Source: Desulfosoma caldarium | GTDB taxonomy: Bacteria; Desulfobacterota; Syntrophobacteria; Syntrophobacterales; DSM-9756 | DNA: 64,000 bases | Reading direction: 5' to 3' | Assembly: GCF_003751385.1 (NCBI RefSeq) | Contig: NZ_RJVA01000013.1 | Location: forward strand, 62,001-126,000 | Program-made: the position numbers and the translations under genes | The notes under the pieces: generated by a model | Seen by the model: the letters and a program-made list of their open reading frames with translations, nothing else | Database searches by the model: none | What the model was told of the DNA's origin: nothing | In this document: positions 26,459 through 36,382 of the stretch, one piece after another | Numbering within the stretch: the stretch's first letter is position 1 | How the letters are laid out: each line of letters starts with the position of its first letter

Positions 26459-27717
26459 TGGCAGTTTTGGCGTGGGCTGAGAAGCACGCAGACGGGGATT
26501 TGGTGCGCAAGCTAGGGCAGATCATCCTCCAGCGGTTGATGGAGGCGAAGATTGAGAGTCGCCGCGGGGCGAGGGGCGGCACAAGCGTAGCCCTGAGCGT
26601 GTGCAATACAGGAACGGCTACTGCAGGCGAACGCTCGAGACGCGTTTAGGCACCCTGGACTTGAAGAATCCGAAGGTGCGTTCGAGGAGCTGTTTTCCCA
26701 GTTTCCTTACGCCGCGTAAGGCGTCCGAGCAGGCGCTGGTCGCGGCGGTTAATGAGGCGTATGTGAGGGGGATCTCATGGCGCAAGGTGGACGACCTGGT
26801 GCAGGCTCTGTGGATGACCGGGATCTCGAAGAGCGAGCTTGAGGGCTCGGTGAGGAGCTGGACGCACGGGTGAAGGCCTTTCTAACCCGGGAGATCACGG
26901 GCAGGTGGCCGTATCTTTGGCTGGATGAAACGTACGAGAAGTCACGCGAGGAAAATGCGGTGGAGAGTCAGGCAGTGGTCGTCGCCGCTGCGGTCAACGC
27001 CGAGGGGCGGCGCGAGACTCTGGTTTGGCGATAGGTCCGGCAGAGACCGAGGCGTTCTGGACGGACTTTCTGCAACGTATCGTGCGCCGTGATCGTTCAG
27101 GGGGCCGGCCGGTGATCATGGACGCCCACGAGGGGTTGAACCAGGCGATAGGCACGGTCATCGGTGCGACATGGCAGCGCTGCCGGGTGCATTTTTTTGC
27201 GATGTCCTGGCGCAGGTGCCTCGGCGCCAGCACTTTAAGGTAGCTGCGGTCATCCAACGGTATTCGTGCGAGAGGATCGCGCCCGGCCCGCGCACAATCG
27301 TAGTAGATCGCCCACAAGCCGCGGGCTCGTTTCCCCACAAGGTGGCGGCACGGATGGACGCGGCCGAGGACGACGAAATGCCGGCCGGGATGCTCCCTAA
27401 AGAGCCCTGGCCGAAGCCTGTTTTACCAAACCACCGGTGCGATTGAACAAGGAGGTCAAACGCCGCTTTCGGGGTGGATAAACTCTTCCTAAACATGGGA
27501 GCGATCGTGCGTTCGGTGGGCACGGCTGCTGCTGAGCAAACCGACGAATGGCAGCTCACCTGCCGCTAGTTGAGCCAGCAGAGCCTGGCGCAGCTAATTG
27601 ACGAAGAGACGGCCTCAGTCCCACTACCCGATCAGCAAGCCGCATGAGCCGGTGAACCCGGTAAAGGGGAGAAAAGCACGGGGGCTGGATTGACACCACT
27701 TGACGGGACACAACCTG
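26459..27717 (+). pseudogene. IS256 (mutator-type) transposase, heavily degraded
   Basis: Successive pieces in different frames follow the order of an IS256 transposase: an N-terminal piece VLAWAEKHADGDLVRK; then RNGYCRRTLETRLGTLDLK and VNEAYVRGISWRKVDDLVQA; then WPYLWLDETYEKSREEN (catalytic Asp region); then DAHEGLNQAIGTVIGATWQR (second Asp region); and a C-terminal NKEVKRRF and TDEWQLTCR. At least four frameshifts or stops interrupt it. ACACCACTTGACGGGACACA near 27690-27710 resembles an IS256-type terminal repeat and may be the right end; no matching left end is evident. Confidence 0.8.
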
Positions 27718-27724
27718 GCCGTTT

Positions 27725-28194
27725 GCACCGACGCGGGCAGTTGGCGATACCGTGTTGGAGCTCAAGGGCAGGGGCGACGTTTACTTCGCCGGTTTCGTCC
27801 ACGTCTACGACGCGGCGCTTCATGGCCCGGCGCACATCCCCGCCCCGGCGCTGCTTGATTCGAGTGCGCCCGCCGGCCTGGAAATCCTCTATCGCGTCGG
27901 CCTTCACCGTGACAAGTTCGTCCTGGCCGCGGAGCGCATTCTTGCCCGCCAGCATCAGGATATTTCGTCGCTGCGTCCGCGCCTCGATGCCCTGCACGCG
28001 GCCTATCGCCACGTGAGAGAAGGTGACGGCTACCACCTGTGTTACGCGCCTGACATCGGCACCGAACTCCTGCTCAACGATGACGTGCTCATACGCATCG
28101 TTGGGGAGGACTTCGCCCGTGCCTGCCTTGGATCTGGCTCGGTAAGCGAACGCTCTCGAGGCGGCTGCGCGCTGGCCTCCTATGCGAAGGATGA
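27725..28194 (+). pseudogene. Chalcone isomerase-like domain protein, frameshifted and lacking its signal peptide
   Basis: The frame from about 27752 reads LELKGRGDVYFAGFVHVYDAALH, ERILARQHQDISSLRPRLDAL and YHLCYAPDIGTELLLNDDVL, the pattern of bacterial chalcone isomerase-like proteins. The expected end WLGKRTLSRRLRAGLL appears in another frame (28129-28194), so one base seems to be missing near 28130. No signal peptide or good start precedes it; the left side abuts the IS256 end, which probably removed the N-terminus. No catalytic role has been shown for most bacterial members. Confidence 0.65.
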
Positions 28195-28270
28195 GGACGT
28201 CCCGCGCCGACTAACCTGGGTTATATCTGTCGTTCTGGCGCAAAGCCGACACGGTAAGACGATCACAGGC

Positions 28271-29092
28271 CTAAGCACCGTGTTCGGCGCCGATGATCCA
28301 GCCTTCCAAAGGGTCGAACGTGGCAGGTAAACCGAAGCTGGGAGGGCCAGAGCGCCATGCCTGAGCGGCCTGGACGAGGGCGAGTACGGCATCTAACGCA
28401 TCACCGCTGGCGTCCCTGATCAACTCGGTGAGTACTTCTTGCGTACCATGGAGGCGAAAGGGCGTGAATGGGCTGCCCTGTTGCAAACGAGTGACTATTT
28501 CACATCGCGCCTGCTGCCGTGCGTGATTCTGCAAACGACGGGTATCGTTTTTATACGATGATGCGCCCAAGCGACGTGCGAGCAGTCCGGGATAGGCCTC
28601 CAGCGCCACCCGGGTCACATCCCCGGTGTGCAGGCCGGGCAGATGCACACCGGCTGCCAGCAATCGTGGCGCGCCTTCCAGAAACATTAGTCCCACCGGC
28701 GGGTTCACAAGCTTCAACGGGCTATGTGAGCGCGCCGCAATATCCGTGGCGCGATGGGCATACCGGCGGCCGAACGGACGGCTTTGACGATACGCATCGA
28801 GCGTGGCGCGAAAGGCGGTCTTACCCAATGCATGGCAATGGGCGACCATTGCAGCCCAGCTCTCGCTTGGCCAACCAAGATCGATCACTGCCTCACGCGG
28901 CAAGCCGAAGGGGAAATCGAAACCACCAAGCCAAGGACCAGGACGGCGGAGAAAGGTCTCGAACGCTGACCAGTCGGTGAGCCGCTCTAGCTGCTCGACA
29001 AGCAAGCGGTTATCCACCAGGCAACCGGCCGCGACCGTAATCGGTTTGGCACGGCGCGGCGCACTCGTAAAGTCGATGCCGTAGAGTTTCAA
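28271..29092 (-). CDS. DUF429 family protein (predicted RNase H-like fold)
   Basis: The 273-residue product begins LKLYGIDFTSAPRRAKPITVAAG; an Asp in the first strand (GIDFTSAP) and GGFDFPFGLP near residue 50 are the family's conserved acidic positions, consistent with an RNase H-like fold. C-terminal GDALDAVLALVQAA supplies the last conserved Asp. I propose the TTG at 29092 with GAGG nine bases upstream. The frame continues to an ATG at 29269, but that 59-residue extension looks non-coding. Function unproven. It is convergent with the chalcone isomerase-like ruin. Confidence 0.65.
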   Translation of the reverse strand: MKLYGIDFTSAPRRAKPITVAAGCLVDNRLLVEQLERLTDWSAFETFLRRPGPWLGGFDFPFGLPREAVIDLGWPSESWAAMVAHCHALGKTAFRATLDAYRQSRPFGRRYAHRATDIAARSHSPLKLVNPPVGLMFLEGAPRLLAAGVHLPGLHTGDVTRVALEAYPGLLARRLGASSYKNDTRRLQNHARQQARCEIVTRLQQGSPFTPFRLHGTQEVLTELIRDASGDALDAVLALVQAAQAWRSGPPSFGLPATFDPLEGWIIGAEHGA

Positions 29093-29662
29093 TGGAGAGT
29101 ACCTCGAAAAACCTACCGGACAACGGGATTGCGGCCTTGGGCGGTGCTCGCTTCCCCACGAGGTCGCCTTGGCCTGGGCTTGCCCGCCGGACGACTCCGT
29201 GAGGCGTGTTCCTTTGGTAACCTCGCTTACCTGAGCAAAAAAGTCACTCACCCGCGCGTCGGACGCCAACTCAAAGTACCAAGTGCAAGACGTGCGGAAA
29301 AGCCCCTCCTTTGGTTATGCGAGGCCTGGGACATCAAATGACGGCGATTTCACCCCGCCTGTTGCACAGGCAAGTTGAATGCACGCTGAACACCCGCACC
29401 CGTGGATGCGGGTGCTGGTTTTTTCCGTCGTTCTGCCACGCTAACCGGAGTGTCAAATGCCAGGTTCTGAAAGGTAGGGACAGTCCCGGGGTATTTCGAA
29501 AAAAAGGTCGCGAGCGGGTAAGTCGCAAGGCGCTTGAGCGCAGTGATCACAGCCTTTCAAGTAGATAGGTGAGCCAGCGAACCGCCCAATGCACCAATGG
29601 GACCGCGCTCCAGGTTTTTTAGGTGCCCGGAAGGCATGGTGGGGTTGTGTGATTGACAGATT
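29093..29662. other. Intergenic, apart from one hairpin
   Basis: No gene is supported here. The only clear structure is the plus-strand hairpin at 29391-29424. Whatever gene it once terminated is not recognisable. Confidence 0.4.
29391..29424 (+). terminator. Rho-independent terminator, orphan
   Basis: An 8-bp perfect stem CACCCGCA/TGCGGGTG with an eight-base loop, followed by TTTTTT four bases later. No plus-strand gene ends immediately upstream, so it may be left over from a lost gene. Confidence 0.7.
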
Positions 29663-30013
29663 ATGGCAGATTGGCTTTCGATGCTCGAGGTGATTGCTGG
29701 AATCATCATCGGAATGGTAGTGGGCTGGTTTGGCAATAAGGTTGCTAAGCGCCTATTTCCTCATGATCGACGGATAAAGAACAAATCACGACAGGACGTC
29801 ACGAATGATCGCTGGGGTCCGGTCGTTTTGGGCTCAGTTGCTTGTCTTCCCGAATGCAGTGCTCTGATAATGCCACCTTCGCTAAGATCAATGGACACTG
29901 ACTTTGGAAAAGATATTAATGACAGCCACACCGGCAACGATAAGTCCAATACCCACGATACTGGCAGCATCAAGTTTTTGGCCAAAGAACACCCAGCCAG
30001 CCAAAGAAATTAA
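29663..30013 (+). CDS. Doubtful small membrane-anchored protein
   Basis: A 116-codon frame whose first 35 residues form a convincing membrane segment ([20 protein letters not shown]) with an amphipathic basic end, but whose last 40 codons lie opposite the SMR efflux gene. A short real protein truncated by rearrangement, or a chance frame, are both possible. No strong ribosome binding site is visible. Confidence 0.25.
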   Translation: MADWLSMLEVIAGIIIGMVVGWFGNKVAKRLFPHDRRIKNKSRQDVTNDRWGPVVLGSVACLPECSALIMPPSLRSMDTDFGKDINDSHTGNDKSNTHDTGSIKFLAKEHPASQRN

Positions 30014-30220
30014 TGCAATGCCCAAGCCAGCCCATATGGCGTAAGCAATGCCGACAGGGATGGTTCTTAGGGCCAGAGAAAGGAAATAGAACGCAAGCCC
30101 ATATCCCAAAACGACGATCACACTGGGCCATAGTTTTGTGAATCCTACGCTCGCTTTTAAGCTGGATGTTGCAATGACTTCAGCAAGGATTGCCGCAACA
30201 AGGAAAAGCCAGTCTTTCAT
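29888..30220 (-). CDS. SMR-family multidrug efflux protein
   Basis: A 110-residue protein with four membrane helices. The membrane-embedded glutamate typical of EmrE/QacE lies in helix 1 ([20 protein letters not shown]), and helix 3 carries [15 protein letters not shown], a family signature. SMR proteins act as dimers exchanging cationic toxicants for protons; some relatives export guanidinium. The start at 30220 gives the canonical N-terminus. Intact cargo gene in the island. Confidence 0.9.
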   Translation of the reverse strand: MKDWLFLVAAILAEVIATSSLKASVGFTKLWPSVIVVLGYGLAFYFLSLALRTIPVGIAYAIWAGLGIALISLAGWVFFGQKLDAASIVGIGLIVAGVAVINIFSKVSVH

Positions 30221-30253
30221 GAAAGCGCTCCTCGCATGGCTTTTGCTTGGCAC

Positions 30254-30673
30254 CTGGAAAAACCCCCGCCCTAAGCATCCTCACCCTTGGTGAGATAACT
30301 GTGGAATGACCCCAAGGAGTCAAGACCAAAATTTGCGTTATTGCCAACGCGGTGCTCTCGGCTTGTCTGTCCCCATCGAGAGAGCAATGACTGGTGACCC
30401 TTCAGCCTTCGCTTCAGGCCTTGACAACCGGCTTTGGGCCTGAAGAGCGGAAGCAGTTTGGCGGTTGCCCTGAGGAAAGGCCTTCTTTTTTAAGCCGTTG
30501 TCCTTTTTCCTCTAATCAGACCCAGAGCCGGCAAGCTCTTCAAGTTATCAAAACCGTTGCTCTCCGGCCTATGCCTTTCCGCAGGCGGCTCCATAGGGGA
30601 AAAAGCGATAGACCCACCGCGTTCGTCTCGCCAGCTAAGCGGCCAATTTATGTTGAGACGCAACCGGGCTCAT
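30254..30673. other. Intergenic, nothing recognised
   Basis: Only low-quality open frames (for example 30394-30732) lie here, with no motif or translation signal. It separates the SMR gene from an IS3 remnant. Confidence 0.35.
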
Positions 30674-30800
30674 TTATCCAAACTCCTGGTGCGGCCTCTC
30701 GATGTTGTATTCTCGGATCCAGCCTTCGATGATCGCTATGACCTCATTAAAGGACGAAAACAGGTTGAGCGAGATACATTCTTCTTTCACCAAAACTGAG
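30674..30800 (-). pseudogene. C-terminal remnant of an IS3-family transposase (OrfB)
   Basis: Read on the minus strand, about 40 codons give KEECISLNLFSSFNEVIAII and then GWIREYNIERPHQEFG and a stop, the classic integrase-core end of IS3 OrfB (the YN..RPH..L motif). Everything upstream is lost; the break coincides exactly with the left end of IS1380 copy 2 at 30800, suggesting that IS1380 insertion or later deletion removed the rest. Confidence 0.7.
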
Positions 30801-32330
30801 CGATTTACGCGCAAAAAAACCCACCTAATGGGCTAATTTTGCGTGGTATAGTGCGTTTGTCCGACACATCACATACCGCGCAAAAGTAACCCAAAAGGTG
30901 GGAGCTTCACAATGGGACGTACCACAACCGCGACAAAAAGCATAGCAGCGATTGACGGCGTTGAGGTGTTCCACGATACGCTCACGGGCCGCGTCGGTTT
31001 GCGTCTGTTTGTTCGCTATCTTCGCAACATCCAGGTCTTTCAGCAGATTGATACTTTCTTTGGATCCATGCGTCGTCGCCGCAAGGGGTAGCCGATCGTC
31101 GAGATTTTCAAACAGCTGCTGTGTTTTTTCATGGACGGCACGAGCCGGCACCTGGTTGACTTCGATGCCCTGGCCAAGGACGCCGGCCATGCCGCCGTGC
31201 CCCGAGTGTGAGCCAGGTGGAATGCTTTCCTTCTACGCCGTCAAAAGGTTCTTCTTCCGTTTTTGGTGGCCGCGCATTGACTTGTACCGCCATCTTTTGC
31301 AGCGGCTGTTTTTGTGGCGTCTTAAGCTGCAAGAGCCCGATCTGATGGTTTTGGGCATGGACACCATGGTCATGGACAACGACGAGGCCCGGGGAGGCCA
31401 CGGCGTCAAGCCCACCTCCAAGCGTGTCAAAGGATTTCAGCCGCTGCAGATGACGTGGCAAAACCACATCATCGATGCCGTCTTTCGTCGCGGAGATGCC
31501 CATAGCCACAACGGCAAGAGGGTGGAGCGAATGGCACGCCATGTGGTGGCCAGAATCCGCAAGCCCAATCGAGCCGACGTGGCCATCATCGTTCGCATGG
31601 ACAGCGAACTTTTTGACCAGAAGCTTTTCGAGGCTTTTGAAGATTTGAGCATTGGCGACATCTGTGGCGGCAAGCTGTATGGGCCGATCAAGGCATTTGT
31701 GGCCGAAGGCCAGTGGAACCAGGCCGCCTGGGGCCTCGACGAGCAAGGGAGCCACGTCTGGCACTACCTGGAGTTTGGCACAAGGTGCGGTCAGTGAAAG
31801 GCGTTTCGTCGAGCGCTGTTTTGCCGTCCGCTGGATCAAGATGCCCAGATGATGCTGCCTTTGGCCCGGCCCGACACGGGGTGGTCACCAACTGGGTATG
31901 GGACAGAGCATCCATGCGGCACTCACCAGGGCTGGATACGGTCCATGGCTTCAAGGGCAAGGGATTCTTGCCGAGGACCACGGCCGGGGCAGTGAGGAGT
32001 GGGTGCATCGGGCGCTGAAGGATTTCGGCTTCGAGCAGCTGCCTTTCAAGCGCTTTGCCCCCAATGCCGCCTTCTTCGACACGATGCTGGTGGCCTTTTT
32101 TCTCTACGAGAGCTTCAAGCACGACGTCTGCGCACCGGTAGTCGAGCCCGTTGGCTAGGCCACCACGCGGCGCCGTAGGGTGATGGACATCGCCGCCAAG
32201 ATCGTGCGTCACGGCCGCCGTGTGGTGCTGAAAGTGACGGCGGCAACCTTTGAGGCCCTCCATTTCGAGAGGCTTTGGCACAAGAGCGGGGCGCCGCCTA
32301 GGTATCGCTGGGAGTAAGGGACGTCCGGCA
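30800..32330 (+). mobile_element. IS1380-family element, copy 2, full-length but inactivated
   Basis: The left end GCGATTTACGCGCAAAAAAA matches copy 1. The transposase would start at 30912 and end at 32317 (GAPPRYRWE then stop), about the full family length. It is disrupted by an in-frame TAG near 31088, frameshifts near 31130 and 31195, a stop after TRCGQ near 31797, and another near 32157. Catalytic-region segments GMDTMVMDNDEA and IIVRMDSELFDQKLFEAFE remain. Upstream, GGGCTAATTTTGCG replaces the hairpin arm seen in copy 1. It shows what copy 1 lost. Confidence 0.82.
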
Positions 32331-32592
32331 CCGAAGAATTTACCTACAAGTGGAGCGGTGTCTCTAAAAAGTCGTAAATTTGACGACATACTAAGCATCA
32401 GGGCTCATGCACAAAAAAATTGCACATTCAGTAGCTCAAGGATGACCATCGGAGTGCCAGAATCAACTCATCGGTGATCAGGCAGACGATCGCCGGCTCT
32501 TTCTCGTGTCAGAATCGCTTAAATTAGGGCTTGATAAGGTCCTCGAGTTGCTCTCGTAACCTAACCAATACGCCATATCTACAACTTTCTTG

Positions 32593-32620
32593 TTGATAAA
32601 AAGCATCCCAACGCTAGTAT
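32593..32620 (+). promoter_or_regulatory. Candidate promoter of the defence operon
   Basis: TTGATA at 32593-32598, 16-base spacer, TAGTAT at 32615-32620. It is the best sigma-70-like pair upstream of the helicase gene and implies a 5' leader of roughly 320 bases. Confidence 0.45.
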
Positions 32621-32947
32621 GAGAGTCGTTCCACTCAAGACAGTCTTTTGGGGCCGGGGATGGCCTTCAGTGCTTTCAACTGAGAGCCTGAGATGCCGCA
32701 GTATAGGGATTACACACGGGAGAATCGGCACGTTCGGGTCAGGTCCGCCGGACAGGAGCAATCCCCATCGGATAATGCCTTCTGCCGCGCCCAGGCGAGA
32801 ACCATCGAGTCGGCCCCATCAACAGCATTGTGAAGCACCGGGAGAACGGCAGGTGGGTGCCGCTCCCATTCTTTGTGAAAAAATTACCGAGATGAAAGAG
32901 GAACTGGAGGCACAGGGGGCAAAGTCACCGAGAAAGGAAACGTCGCA
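32621..32947 (+). other. Long leader of the defence operon with possible short open frames
   Basis: No recognised gene. One plus-strand frame runs through the leader and stops at 32951, overlapping the helicase ATG as ATGA. Its final 20 codons from an ATG at 32892 (MKEELEAQGAKSPRKETSQ) could be a coupled leader peptide. A second frame near 32694-32840 is also open. Neither has convincing protein character. Confidence 0.35.
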
Positions 32948-35900
32948 ATGAGTGAGAACAGGCTCTTACGCGAAGGACAGATTCTCACCGGGTCGCTGTT
33001 CAGCGAGCCAATGCGAGTGGAAACTCTTCGTGCGATTGGCCCCGACACGTGGGAGGCCGGGCTGGTCGGGACGCAATCGGAGCGATTCCGCAGGGTCACT
33101 CTCACGACCCGCGACATCGAGGGGCTTAACATTATCGATGTTCGGCACTCCTACGATGGCGACGGGCGTCTTCTTCGCCTTGGGCTGCAAGCGTACGCCC
33201 TTGGGCTAGCCTACGAATTCGATCCCTACTTCGGCCTCTCCATCTCCCGCGTGGACCCGCTGCCTCATCAGCTCGAGGCGGTTTACGACTACCTCCTCAA
33301 GCTTCCCCGGGTGCGGTTCCTCTTGGCCGATGACGCCGGAGCCGGGAAAACGATCATGGCCGGCCTCTTGATCCGCGAGCTCGGGCTCCGGGGCCTCGTG
33401 GACCGGATCCTCATCGTTTGCCCCGCCAACCTGTCCTTTCAGTGGCAGCGTGAGCTCAAGGAGAAATTTGACGAGGAGTTTTTCGTCCTGAAGGGCAGCG
33501 ACATCCGAGACCAATTCGGCGTGAACCAGTGGCTGAAGCAGAAGCGAGTCATCACCTCACTCGACCTGGCCAAGCGCGAGGAAATCCTTCCCGGGCTACG
33601 GCAGGTCCATTGGGACCTGGTTATCGTCGACGAGGCGCACCGCATGTCGGCGGTCGACGAGGCCCACAAGAGCCTCCGCTATAAGCTGGGCGAGATCCTG
33701 AGAGACACGGCGGACCACATGCTTCTGCTCACGGCCACGCCGCATAAAGGCGATCCTACAAACTTCAGCCTCTTTCTCCAGCTTCTCGATGCGGATGCCT
33801 ACGCGGACGTCCGGTCCATTCGCGAGGCCATGGAACGCCGCCGCGCGCCCTTCTACCTACGCCGCACGAAGGAAGCGATGGTCTACTTCCCGGAGCGCCG
33901 CCCGGACGGTACATGGGTGGCCGAGAAGATCTTCACCAAGCGTATTCCGCACACGGTGAAGTTTCAGATCGATGGACCGGAATTCGACCTTTACCGAAAC
34001 GTCACGTCTTTCGTAAAGCAACAGAGTGCCAAGGCCGCCGCCCAGGGCGATGACCCGCGGGCCCGCGCCATGGGCTTCTTGATGTCGCTCTATCAGCGCC
34101 GGCTGGCCTCTAGCACCTATGCGATGCGGCGCTCGCTCCAGAGCCGAGCCAAGCGTCTTGAGGAAAGGTCGAAGCAGGCTCAGGACCAGGCGAAGCCTGA
34201 ACTTCCGGATCTTCCTGCCCCAGATGAGCTCGACGAAATGGAGGAGGGCGATTGCGAGCGCCTCGAAAAGATTCTCGAGGCCGTCACCCTCACGGACAAC
34301 GCCCAGCAGGTCCAGGAGGAAATTCAAAAGCTCAAGGAACTGGCGGCCCAGGCTAAGTCGGTCGAGAACTCCGGCGCAGAGGCCAAGCTGACGAAGCTCA
34401 AGGAGCTGCTCCAACAGGAAGGCTTTTTCGACCACCCGGAAAAAAGGCTGCTCCTTTTCACCGAGTTCAAGGACACACTCGATTACCTGGTGGCTCGACT
34501 GAAGTCCTGGGGTTTCCGGGTTGGGTGCATTCACGGTGGAATGAAGCCCGGGACACGTGACGAGCCGGGCACCCGACTCTATGCCGAGCAGCAGTTCAAG
34601 GAGGGTGCGACACAGATTCTCGTCGCGACCGAGGCGGCCGGCGAGGGAATCAACCTGCAGGTCTGCAATATCCTTTTCAACTACGACATCCCGTGGAACC
34701 CGAACCGGCTCGAACAGCGAATGGGCCGTATCCACCGCTACGGCCAGCGCAAGGACTGCCTGATCTTCAACTTCGTGGCCACCAACACCATCGAAGGTCG
34801 GGTGCTGCAGCGCCTGCTAGAAAAACTCCAGGAGATCCGAGATGCCCTTGACGACGATGCCGTCTTCAACGTGGTCGGCGAGATTCTCCCTGCTGCCCAT
34901 GTCGAGAGGGTTCTACGAGACTATTACGCCGGACGCCTGGGCGATGCCGACCTCGAAGAGCGGTTGCTTCAAAATGTGGACGAAGGCGAGTTCCGTCGTA
35001 TTTGTCAAAACGCCCTCGAGGGGCTGGCCTCGAAGAAACTCAACCTGAGGATGCTCATCGAGCGTAAAGCCCGGGCTCAGGAGCGGCGCGTCGTACCGGA
35101 GACCATTGCTCGGTTCATCCGCGAGGCGGCCGAGTTCGTGCCGTTCACCATCAAGAACCTTCCAAGTCTTCCCCACTCCTTCGAGCCGGGCCGCACACCA
35201 ACGGTGCTTCACCACTACGAAAGGGATCCGAACTGGAAGTTGCCGTCGCTGGCACCGAAGTACCCTCGCTGCTCCACGGATCGAGAGACCGCCGAGAAGA
35301 ACAACCTGGAATGGGTCACGCCGGGACACCCACTCTTTGAGGCGATTCGGCGGCACATTTACGCACAGGCTCTTGAGGTCTTCAACAAAGGGGCGTCCTT
35401 CTACTCCCTGCAGCACGAAGAGCCCGCTCGAATCGACTTTTACCGTGCCCGCGTCGTGGATGGCCTCGGCCAGGTGATCCACGAGCGGCTTTTTGCAGTT
35501 GAGGTCACAAACGACGGCGAACCGGTTCTGCGAGAGCCTCTTCTCTTGGGAAACCTTATCCCGGCGGCGCCGCCGGCTACGTTACCAGCTGTGGCTACGG
35601 CCGCCGAGCCCACGGTCTGGCTTAACGAGCATGCCCTGGCCCCCTTTCTGGAAGAGGTACGCGCCGAACGCGTCACCGAGCTGAACCGGATTGCCAAGCA
35701 CGTGGAGCTCTCGCTGACCGAGCTTCTCCAAAAGGCCGACGAGGATATTGGAAAGGCCCAAGAGAGTGTGGAACGGGGTGAGCAGGGTGCGGAAGGCCGG
35801 CTCGCCCTGGCGGAGGCCCGCCACGAGAAGCTTCTCAAGCGACGGGAGCGGCGACGAAGGGAACTGGACCAGCAGCGCGCACTGTCCTTGCAGGCGGTTG

Positions 35901-36382
35901 AGCGCATCGCCAGCGTTCTCGTTCTCCCCCATCCTGAACGCGAGGCGCCCGAGGTCCAGCGGCTGCAGCCAAACCCGGAGACCGAAGCCACGGCCATGCG
36001 GGTCGTCATGGAGTATGAACGAGCCCAAGGGCGACAGGTCTACGATGTTCACGAAAAGAATTTAGGGTACGACATCACGAGCGTCGATCTCAACTCGGGC
36101 GAGCTGCGGCTGATCGAGGTGAAGGGTCTGGCGGGTGCCACGGGCAGGATCCTCCTCACTCCAAACGAGCGTCGTGTGGCCGAGGACCGACGCGATTGCT
36201 ATTGGCTTTACATTGTCACCGACTGTGACACCAATCCCGAACTGCAGGAGCCGATCAAGGACCCCGCTCGCTTAGCGTGGCACGAAGTCACGAAAGTAGC
36301 GCACTACTACCTGTCGGTGAATGCCCTCACCTGCCCTATGCAGGTGCGGGAGGACTCGCCACCGTATGGAAACACAAGATGA
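32948..36382 (+). CDS. SNF2-family helicase with C-terminal DUF3883-like domain (BrxHII/DrmD-like)
   Basis: A 1144-residue superfamily 2 ATPase, first gene of the operon. Walker A DDAGAGKTIMAG is near 130, DEAH box VIVDEAHRMS near 225, motif III LLTATPHKGDP near 260, and the C-terminal helicase half has EAAGEGINLQ and RMGRIHRYGQR near 565-600. A charged linker (about 395-490) and a helical coiled segment (about 900-980) separate domains. The end (about 1030-1115: NLGYDITSVDL, LRLIEVKGLAG, LTPNERRVAEDRRD) resembles DUF3883, a nuclease-like fold with Asp and ExK. The same helicase type occurs in type 3 BREX and class 1 DISARM. The ATGA overlap couples it to the next gene. Confidence 0.85.
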   Translation: MSENRLLREGQILTGSLFSEPMRVETLRAIGPDTWEAGLVGTQSERFRRVTLTTRDIEGLNIIDVRHSYDGDGRLLRLGLQAYALGLAYEFDPYFGLSISRVDPLPHQLEAVYDYLLKLPRVRFLLADDAGAGKTIMAGLLIRELGLRGLVDRILIVCPANLSFQWQRELKEKFDEEFFVLKGSDIRDQFGVNQWLKQKRVITSLDLAKREEILPGLRQVHWDLVIVDEAHRMSAVDEAHKSLRYKLGEILRDTADHMLLLTATPHKGDPTNFSLFLQLLDADAYADVRSIREAMERRRAPFYLRRTKEAMVYFPERRPDGTWVAEKIFTKRIPHTVKFQIDGPEFDLYRNVTSFVKQQSAKAAAQGDDPRARAMGFLMSLYQRRLASSTYAMRRSLQSRAKRLEERSKQAQDQAKPELPDLPAPDELDEMEEGDCERLEKILEAVTLTDNAQQVQEEIQKLKELAAQAKSVENSGAEAKLTKLKELLQQEGFFDHPEKRLLLFTEFKDTLDYLVARLKSWGFRVGCIHGGMKPGTRDEPGTRLYAEQQFKEGATQILVATEAAGEGINLQVCNILFNYDIPWNPNRLEQRMGRIHRYGQRKDCLIFNFVATNTIEGRVLQRLLEKLQEIRDALDDDAVFNVVGEILPAAHVERVLRDYYAGRLGDADLEERLLQNVDEGEFRRICQNALEGLASKKLNLRMLIERKARAQERRVVPETIARFIREAAEFVPFTIKNLPSLPHSFEPGRTPTVLHHYERDPNWKLPSLAPKYPRCSTDRETAEKNNLEWVTPGHPLFEAIRRHIYAQALEVFNKGASFYSLQHEEPARIDFYRARVVDGLGQVIHERLFAVEVTNDGEPVLREPLLLGNLIPAAPPATLPAVATAAEPTVWLNEHALAPFLEEVRAERVTELNRIAKHVELSLTELLQKADEDIGKAQESVERGEQGAEGRLALAEARHEKLLKRRERRRRELDQQRALSLQAVERIASVLVLPHPEREAPEVQRLQPNPETEATAMRVVMEYERAQGRQVYDVHEKNLGYDITSVDLNSGELRLIEVKGLAGATGRILLTPNERRVAEDRRDCYWLYIVTDCDTNPELQEPIKDPARLAWHEVTKVAHYYLSVNALTCPMQVREDSPPYGNTR

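Noticed and set aside
30394-30799. Two plus-strand frames of 80-112 codons
   Set aside because: No motif or start signal; part of the area is better explained as an IS3 transposase tail on the other strand.
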